This document shows, piece by piece, positions 12,071 to 17,091 of a stretch of DNA of 17,091 nucleotides. Within the stretch, counting starts at the first letter, position 1; the number at the start of each line of letters is the position of its first letter. The DNA comes from JANWYT01 sp046719465 (GTDB lineage Bacteria > Chloroflexota > Anaerolineae > Aggregatilineales > Phototrophicaceae). The notes under the pieces are model-generated. The model was given only the letters and a program-made list of their open reading frames with translations. It had not been told where the DNA came from and did not search any database. The DNA lies in NCBI GenBank assembly GCA_046719465.1, contig JBDNCV010000077.1, positions 1 to 17,091 on the forward strand. The letters run 5' to 3'. The position numbers and the translations under genes are program-made.

Positions 12071-13687
12071 ATGACTCGTTCCCTGCTGCTGTTTGCGGCG
12101 GCGTTCGCGCTGCTGGTTACGCCCATGCGCGCGCAGGAGGCCGCGCCGTGGTGGGTCGATACCACATGGTACGTCGTGTTCGTGCGCAGCTTCTACGACA
12201 GTGACGGTGACGGTGTGGGCGACCTGCGCGGCTTGATCGAAAAGCTCGACTACCTCAACGATGGCGACCCCTCGACAACCGATGACCTCGGCATCACGGG
12301 GATCTGGCTGCTGCCGGTGTTCGAAGCTGCCAGCTATCATGGCTACGACGCAGTTGATTATCGCGCCATCGAACAAGACTACGGCACACGCGAGGACTTC
12401 CACGCCTTGATGGACGCGGCTCGCGCCCGTGGGATTCGCGTGGTCGTCGATATGGTCGTCAACCACACCAGCAGCCAGCACCCGTGGTTCCAAGCGTCCG
12501 CCGCCCGCGATCCGAAGTACGACACGTGGTACTGGTGGGAGGAGACCAACCCCAGCTTCCTCGGCCCGTGGGGTGAGCGCGCATGGTACAACCGCGAGGG
12601 GCGCTGGTACTACGCGGCCTTCTGGAGCGAAATGCCCGACCTTAACTACAACAACCCTGAAGTCACCGTCGAGATGAAGGACATTGCTGCCTTCTGGTTG
12701 GATGAGATGGGCGTGGATGGCTTCCGCATGGACGCGATCAAGTACGTGGTTGAGGACGAGATCGACGGGCGGCGCATCCTGCAAAACGCCCCCGTCAACC
12801 GCGCATGGCTGGCCGATTACAACACGTTCGTCAAGCGCATCAACCCCGAGGCGGTCACCATCGGCGAGATCTGGGATGGCACGACGGTCGTCGGGCGCTA
12901 CATCAATGAGGGTTCAGTCGATGTTGCGTTCGAGTTTGAATTTGCCGAGGCGCTCATCAGCGGCGGCATCACCGCCACTAAGCGCCCCGTGGAGAACAAA
13001 CTGCGCCTCGTCCTGCGCGAATACCCGCCGGGGACATGGGCCACGTTCAGCACCAACCACGATCAAGCGCGCTTGCAGACGCAGCTCCGCGGGGATATCG
13101 GCGCGAATCGCGTCATCGCCACGTTGATGATGACGCTGCCCGGGATCCCGTTTGTGTACTACGGCGAAGAAATCGGCATGGTGGGCGATAAGCCGGATGA
13201 GCTGATTCGCACGCCCATGCAGTGGGACGCGACGCCCATCACCGGCGGCTTCACCACTGGCACGCCGTGGCAGCCTCTCACGCCCGGGTTCGAGGCGGTC
13301 ACCGTCGCCGCTCAAACGACCGATCCCAACTCACTGCTCAGCCACTACCGCAGCCTCATCCACCTGCGCAATGCCCACTCGGCCCTGCGCACCGGTGATA
13401 TTTACATCGCAGATGTGAACAACCCGCGCGTGATGAGCTACCTGCGGCACGACGACAGCGGCACGTTCCTCATCGTCGTCAACTTCGGCCGGCGACCAGC
13501 TGAAAACGCCACGATTGACCTGCCGCGCTTCACCTTGCCGCACGGGCTGCGGCCAGTGGTCGTGTTTGGCAGCGGGGAGGTGGCGCCGCTTACGCTCAAC
13601 GCCAACGGCGAATTGACAGGTTATCAACCCAAACCCACACTTGAGGCTTACGAGACGTTGGTTATCCAACTCCGACCCAGCCAATGA
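12071..13687 (+). CDS. Secreted alpha-amylase family (GH13) glycoside hydrolase
   Basis: The 538-aa product has an N-terminal signal peptide, MTRSLLLFAAAFALL, with likely cleavage after PMRA, so it acts outside the membrane. The GH13 barrel motifs are complete: region I VVVDMVVNHT (124-133), region II GFRMDAIKYV with nucleophile Asp221, region III TIGEIWDG with acid/base Glu266, and region IV TFSTNHDQ with Asp331. DSDGDGVGDL (43-52) is a likely calcium site as in oligo-1,6-glucosidase relatives. The fifth conserved region reads MPDLN (188-192), the form described for the intermediary group between oligo-1,6-glucosidases and neopullulanases (GH13_36). It should hydrolyse alpha-glucosidic links of maltodextrins or related sugars. 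An overlapping ATG at 12056 is less likely. The close spacing behind acyl-CoA dehydrogenase suggests cotranscription without an obvious functional link. Confidence 0.94.
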   Translation: MTRSLLLFAAAFALLVTPMRAQEAAPWWVDTTWYVVFVRSFYDSDGDGVGDLRGLIEKLDYLNDGDPSTTDDLGITGIWLLPVFEAASYHGYDAVDYRAIEQDYGTREDFHALMDAARARGIRVVVDMVVNHTSSQHPWFQASAARDPKYDTWYWWEETNPSFLGPWGERAWYNREGRWYYAAFWSEMPDLNYNNPEVTVEMKDIAAFWLDEMGVDGFRMDAIKYVVEDEIDGRRILQNAPVNRAWLADYNTFVKRINPEAVTIGEIWDGTTVVGRYINEGSVDVAFEFEFAEALISGGITATKRPVENKLRLVLREYPPGTWATFSTNHDQARLQTQLRGDIGANRVIATLMMTLPGIPFVYYGEEIGMVGDKPDELIRTPMQWDATPITGGFTTGTPWQPLTPGFEAVTVAAQTTDPNSLLSHYRSLIHLRNAHSALRTGDIYIADVNNPRVMSYLRHDDSGTFLIVVNFGRRPAENATIDLPRFTLPHGLRPVVVFGSGEVAPLTLNANGELTGYQPKPTLEAYETLVIQLRPSQ

Positions 13688-13692
13688 AACCG

Positions 13693-13720
13693 CAGCGAGG
13701 GCGCTGATGTGCCCTCGCTG
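13693..13720. terminator. Hairpin between convergent GH13 and PHP genes
   Basis: CAGCGAGGGC (13693-13702) and GCCCTCGCTG (13711-13720) form a perfect 10-bp, G/C-rich stem with an 8-nt loop. It lies in the 42-bp gap between the two convergent stop codons. No T run follows on the plus strand, and only a short TTTCATT on the minus strand. It probably ends or protects both transcripts, but is not a canonical intrinsic terminator. Confidence 0.6.
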
Positions 13721-13729
13721 GTGTAGAGG

Positions 13730-15475
13730 TTATGGCTGTTCGCTGCTCTCCGCGCCGTTGTCGGATGGTAGGAATACCTCCCACGCATCCTGCATGCCTG
13801 CCTCCGTCACACCGTAGAAAACACGCAGGCGGTCGCCATCACGCAGCACGAGGTCATAACGCACCTCGCCGCCCTTCTCATAGCGCCGCGCAAGGCCAAT
13901 GTTGCCCTGCCACTCCACGTTAGAGGGTTTGATGGGGTTGCCGGTGTACTGCTTGATGGCGTAGTGCCACAGGCGGCGCGCCGAATCAATCGTCACGTTC
14001 TTGACGAGGTTGCCGTTGCGCAGGTCGCGCATGGTGAAGTAGCGTGTGTCGCCGCGCTCTTCAACTTCGGCAATCTCCACCCCAGAGCGCGGCGTGCTGA
14101 TCGTCTCGGTGTCGGTATTGGGCACGGGCTGCGGCGTGGTCGGCGCAGGCACAGCCGTCAAATCCGCGTGTTCAAACGTCAGCCCCTGCCGCACCAAGTT
14201 CACGATCTCATCGCGCACGGCCAGCTCGGTCTCGCCGTCGTCGCGGATGTAGATCTGATGGTCGTTGAGGGCGTAGGGGCGCTCCTCGCCAAACGGGACG
14301 AGCACCCGCAGGATCGTCTTGCCAAGCGTCTCGTGCGTGTCGAAGTCAACATCCAGCGCAGGCGTGATCGCGCGGTTGAGTTCCTCGGTCAGGCGGCGTA
14401 TCAAGCTCTGCACGTCCGACACACCCAGCGGTGAGCGCCCTTTCTGCGCGCTCAGCCCGATGTAGACTGTGCCACCGCTTGTGTTAGCGAAGGCGCAGAT
14501 GTCCGCCAGAACACGCGGCAGCGTCTCTGCATCGAGCGTCTCATAGAAGGACTGCACCATCGTCTGCCCTTCATCGCGCGCTGACAGCACAAAATCCACC
14601 GCGCCGCGGTCTGAGGCGTAGGGGCGCGTCCGTGCGAAGTCATTCGACGCAAACAGCTCGCGCAGCGCATCGAACGAGCGTTCGCGCAGGTTTAGCTCTG
14701 TGGCACGCTCACCCACACCATAGCGGACGTTCTTCCCCTCGAGGAACGTGTCGAGGCTGTGGGCGTCGCTGCCTTGAATGAGGTGCATGCGGCGGGGGTA
14801 CTCGGGCTTGGTGCCGTCGAAGAACTTGCGGGTGCTTGTGCGGCTGCGATTGCCGAGGTCGGTTAGCTCCAGCGCGGCGAGGTGTTTGTCCTGCGTGTAG
14901 GCAATGCGCGTTTGACCGCCGAAGTTGAGGCCGCGCATCATCACGCCGTGCGCAGCATTGATGTGAGCGGCAATCGCAAGCCCGCCCGCTTCGTGAATGG
15001 CCTGATAGGCGTCCAAGACATCAGCGGTGGAGCCTGCGGCAGGATCGCCACGGTCGAGAACGTCCGGTGGCACGTTCAAGCTCAGCAGCACATGTTCCAA
15101 CATGCGAACCGACGTCCCGGGCGGGAAGATGCCCAAAATGTGAAACCCGAACGTGGCGGTGAACTCGAAGCCGGGCAGCACCAGCATCTTTTCCGACAGG
15201 CGGCGATACTCTATCAACATCCGGTCTTCTTCAGGGCGGGTACGGCCTGAACGTTCGAGAAATTCGAGCCGCTCAATATCACGCACCATCTGCGCGTAGC
15301 CGCCGACGCTGTTGTGGTCGGTCAGGGCGATAATGTCGATGCCCCGGTATTCAGCGCGGTGCAGGATGTCTAGCAGAGTAACTGTTTTATCTTTGTAGTC
15401 GAGGCTGGCAGGCGTATGCACGTGTAAATCGGCGCGATACCACTGCCCCTTTTGAGCGTTCTTGCGGTTGGCCAC
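13730..15475 (-). CDS. PHP-domain protein fused to an AlbA_2/Schlafen-like domain
   Basis: The 581-aa protein has three parts. Residues 13-290 form a PHP metal-dependent phosphoesterase domain with all usual metal ligands: DLHVHTPAS (His18, His20), ALTDHNS (Asp53, His54), PGFEFT (Glu104), AAHINAAHG (His171) and QGSDAHS (Asp237, His239). Residues about 290-435 resemble the AlbA_2 (divergent AAA-4/Schlafen-like) domain: ICAFANTSGGTVYIGLS, then YIRDDGETELAVRDEI. After a Pro/Thr linker (440-465), residues 466-570 form a module with DSARRLWHYAIKQY and YDLVLRDGDRLRVFYG that I cannot assign. PHP domains act as nucleases or phosphatases and AlbA_2 domains bind nucleic acid or regulate, so a nucleic-acid role is inferred, not shown. 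The start is the GTG at 15475, preceded by AAGGAGG. It follows a response regulator by 29 nt. Confidence 0.87.
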   Translation of the reverse strand: MANRKNAQKGQWYRADLHVHTPASLDYKDKTVTLLDILHRAEYRGIDIIALTDHNSVGGYAQMVRDIERLEFLERSGRTRPEEDRMLIEYRRLSEKMLVLPGFEFTATFGFHILGIFPPGTSVRMLEHVLLSLNVPPDVLDRGDPAAGSTADVLDAYQAIHEAGGLAIAAHINAAHGVMMRGLNFGGQTRIAYTQDKHLAALELTDLGNRSRTSTRKFFDGTKPEYPRRMHLIQGSDAHSLDTFLEGKNVRYGVGERATELNLRERSFDALRELFASNDFARTRPYASDRGAVDFVLSARDEGQTMVQSFYETLDAETLPRVLADICAFANTSGGTVYIGLSAQKGRSPLGVSDVQSLIRRLTEELNRAITPALDVDFDTHETLGKTILRVLVPFGEERPYALNDHQIYIRDDGETELAVRDEIVNLVRQGLTFEHADLTAVPAPTTPQPVPNTDTETISTPRSGVEIAEVEERGDTRYFTMRDLRNGNLVKNVTIDSARRLWHYAIKQYTGNPIKPSNVEWQGNIGLARRYEKGGEVRYDLVLRDGDRLRVFYGVTEAGMQDAWEVFLPSDNGAESSEQP

Positions 15476-15504
15476 AGGCCTCCTTGATGGGTTGTGCGTA
15501 CCTC

Positions 15505-15858
15505 TTACCCGATCATCTGCCGCATCAAGCGCGTCAGATCATCAGGGTCGTAGGGTTTAATCAGAAAATGATCGGCGCCAGCACGCATGACCTCATCGCC
15601 CACGTTCATCCCCGAGCCAATCACAACGGGGATATTTTGGAGCTGTGGATGCTGGCGCAGGTGGCGCAGGACTTCCACGCCGTGCATATCAGCCAAATGA
15701 TAGTCCATCAGGATCAGGTCGGGATGGTGCTGCTGAGCAGCGGTTACCACATCGCTCCCGCGCCATACCAGCACCACCTCAAACCCATCGAGTTCGAACA
15801 TCATCTTCAGCAAGTCAGACGTGGTGCGGTCGTCATCCACAATGAGAATCTTCGCCAT
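15505..15858 (-). CDS. Single-domain response regulator (CheY-like)
   Basis: The 117-aa product is a complete receiver domain with no output domain. It starts MAKILIVDDDRTTSDLL, with Asp8 and Asp9 as metal ligands. Asp52 in LILMDYHLADM is the phosphoacceptor, Ser82 takes the Thr/Ser position, and Lys101 in FLIKPYDPDDL is the conserved lysine. All catalytic residues are present, unlike in the regulator at 7785. AGAGGAAA precedes the ATG. No kinase gene is in the window. The gene lies between lon and the PHP fusion gene on the same strand and is probably cotranscribed with the latter, which makes the fusion protein a candidate effector of its phosphorylation state. Confidence 0.92.
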   Translation of the reverse strand: MAKILIVDDDRTTSDLLKMMFELDGFEVVLVWRGSDVVTAAQQHHPDLILMDYHLADMHGVEVLRHLRQHPQLQNIPVVIGSGMNVGDEVMRAGADHFLIKPYDPDDLTRLMRQMIG

Positions 15859-15911
15859 GAGGTTTCCTCTATCCTAGCGCGTCAGAAAAGCGGCTGACCC
15901 GTATCAGTGTA

Positions 15912-17091
15912 TCACAGAGCGGGCTTTGTTGCTCGCTTGCGACGGGTGGGCTTAGGCGCTGGTTCCAGCGCGGCCTCCAGCGCCTCGTCGATGTGCGACA
16001 CCAGCACGAAGTTCATCTTCTCGCGCACTTCGGCAGGCAGATCCTCCAAGTCACGCTCGTTGCGGGCGGGCAGGATGACCGTATCCACCCCTAAGCGATG
16101 CGCCGCCAGCACCTTGTCCTTGATCCCACCCACCCGCAGCACCTGACCGTTCAACGTCAACTCGCCAGTCATGGCCACGTTGCTGCGCGTCGGGCGATTG
16201 GTAAGCAGCGACGTCAGCGCGACGGCCATCGTCACACCAGCGCTCGGCCCATCTTTCGGCGTCGCGCCCGTCGGCACATGCAAGTGAATCTCGTTGTTGT
16301 TGAAGAAGTCGCTGTCGATCTTCAACTCGCTGGCCTTACTGCGAACGCAGCTCAGCGCAATCCGCGCGCTCTCTTGCATGACCTCGCCCAGATGCCCCGT
16401 GTACTGGAAGCCCTTACCGCCCGGCAGGTAGCGCGCCTCCACGAACAAGACATCACCGCCCACGGGCGTCCACGCCAGCCCTGTGGCCACCCCCGGCAGC
16501 TGCGTGCGATCTTTTAGTTCGGTCTGATGCGCGAAGCGTGGCTTGCCTAACAGTTCCTTGACCATCGCCGCGTCAACCACCACCGTGCTGTCTGTGCCTT
16601 CTGCGATGCGCGTGACGATCTTGCGCGCGACGCGGCCAATCTCACGCTCTAGTGCGCGCACGCCAGCCTCGCGCGTGTAGTCACGAATGAGCGTTTGCAG
16701 CGCACTGTCCTCAAAGATCACCTCGCTCTTGCGCAGCGCATTCTCGCGGAGCTGTCGCGGCACGAGATAGTCGCGCGCGATGGCCAGCTTTTCCTGCTCG
16801 GTATAGCCGCTGAGTTGGATAATCTCCATGCGATCCAGCAGCGGCCCGGGGATCGTCTCAAGCGAGTTGGCCGTCGTGATGAACAGCACTTCGCTCAGGT
16901 CAAAGGCTACGTCCATGTAGGTATCGCGGAATTCGGCGTTCTGCTCAGGGTCAAGCAGTTCCAGCAGCGCCGACGCCGGATCCCCGCGATAATCCCGCCC
17001 CAGCTTGTCGATCTCGTCCAGCATGATCAACGGGTTGCGTGATTCAGCGCGGCGCAGCGTCTGGATGATGCGCCCGGGCATCGCGCCGATG
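15912..17091 (-). CDS. lon: Lon protease, C-terminal part (5' end beyond the window)
   Basis: About 390 residues, half of a typical Lon, are present; the frame runs out of the right edge. Lon is an ATP-dependent serine protease that degrades damaged and regulatory cytoplasmic proteins as a hexamer. Visible parts are the Walker B/DEIDK segment PLIMLDEIDKLGRDYRGDP, sensor region VLFITTANSLETIPGPLLDRME, the helical subdomain with DYTREAGVRALEREIG, and the protease domain. The latter has TGATPKDGPSAG with the catalytic Ser (codon 16244-16242) and VGGIKDKVLAAHR with the catalytic Lys of the Ser-Lys dyad (16115-16113). MTGELTLNGQVLRVGG fits the family. The tail after the protease domain is short and basic (PTRRKRATKPAL). 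It may be transcribed with the response regulator gene 53 nt downstream. Confidence 0.96.
   Translation of the reverse strand, partial: IGAMPGRIIQTLRRAESRNPLIMLDEIDKLGRDYRGDPASALLELLDPEQNAEFRDTYMDVAFDLSEVLFITTANSLETIPGPLLDRMEIIQLSGYTEQEKLAIARDYLVPRQLRENALRKSEVIFEDSALQTLIRDYTREAGVRALEREIGRVARKIVTRIAEGTDSTVVVDAAMVKELLGKPRFAHQTELKDRTQLPGVATGLAWTPVGGDVLFVEARYLPGGKGFQYTGHLGEVMQESARIALSCVRSKASELKIDSDFFNNNEIHLHVPTGATPKDGPSAGVTMAVALTSLLTNRPTRSNVAMTGELTLNGQVLRVGGIKDKVLAAHRLGVDTVILPARNERDLEDLPAEVREKMNFVLVSHIDEALEAALEPAPKPTRRKRATKPAL

Noticed and set aside
15870..15892. GTCAG/CTGAC inverted repeat between lon and the response regulator as a terminator
   Set aside because: Only 5-bp arms with an A/T loop and no T run following the stem; too weak to support.

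Overview
The window looks like a piece of a G+C-rich chromosome from a member of the Chloroflexota, probably Anaerolineae or a relative. This is inferred from gene style: a single-pass SH3 protein with a long Thr-Pro tail, a stand-alone PHP/AlbA-like fusion, a long TrmB, and dispersed G/C-rich palindromic repeats. No rRNA, tRNA, CRISPR array, transposase or phage gene was seen. Both ends cut genes: a phosphodiester glycosidase at the left and a Lon protease at the right.

Layout. 1-2392: the end of a phosphodiester glycosidase, a leftward pair (lipoprotein, then an unknown 177-aa protein), and a membrane-anchored beta-propeller protein. 2381-4039: a leftward aspartate kinase with its complete control region. 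4040-4545: about 500 bp without genes, filled by palindromic repeats. 4546-8168: a two-domain VOC protein, an orphan ABC ATPase, trmB with a C-terminal extension, and a single-domain response regulator. 8224-10779: an SH3 protein, a membrane protein of unknown function and a TPR protein. 10881-13687: acyl-CoA dehydrogenase followed closely by a secreted GH13 amylase-type enzyme. 13730-17091, all leftward: lon, a response regulator, and a PHP plus AlbA-like fusion protein.

The strongest discovery is the 5' leader of the aspartate kinase gene on the minus strand. A TTGACA promoter with a 17-nt spacer is followed within about 15 nt by a ribosome binding site and a 28-codon ORF. That ORF has ten consecutive codons that are all Met or Thr. 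After its stop codon comes a perfect 10-bp terminator hairpin with six T residues. A 7-bp alternative pairing, spanning the leader stop codon and the 5' arm of the terminator, could act as antiterminator. Together these have the full logic of a ribosome-mediated attenuator, like thrL of enterobacteria, but in a very different lineage, with Met as well as Thr as the apparent signal, and on a monofunctional aspartate kinase.

Other points of interest are an internal ribosome binding site in trmB that could release its C-terminal module as a separate protein, the response-regulator/PHP-AlbA gene pair, a GAAC-N4-GTTC operator-like site, phased GGGAT repeats before a response regulator lacking the conserved lysine, and a dispersed palindromic repeat family. 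Most of the remaining genes are ordinary housekeeping or metabolic genes.
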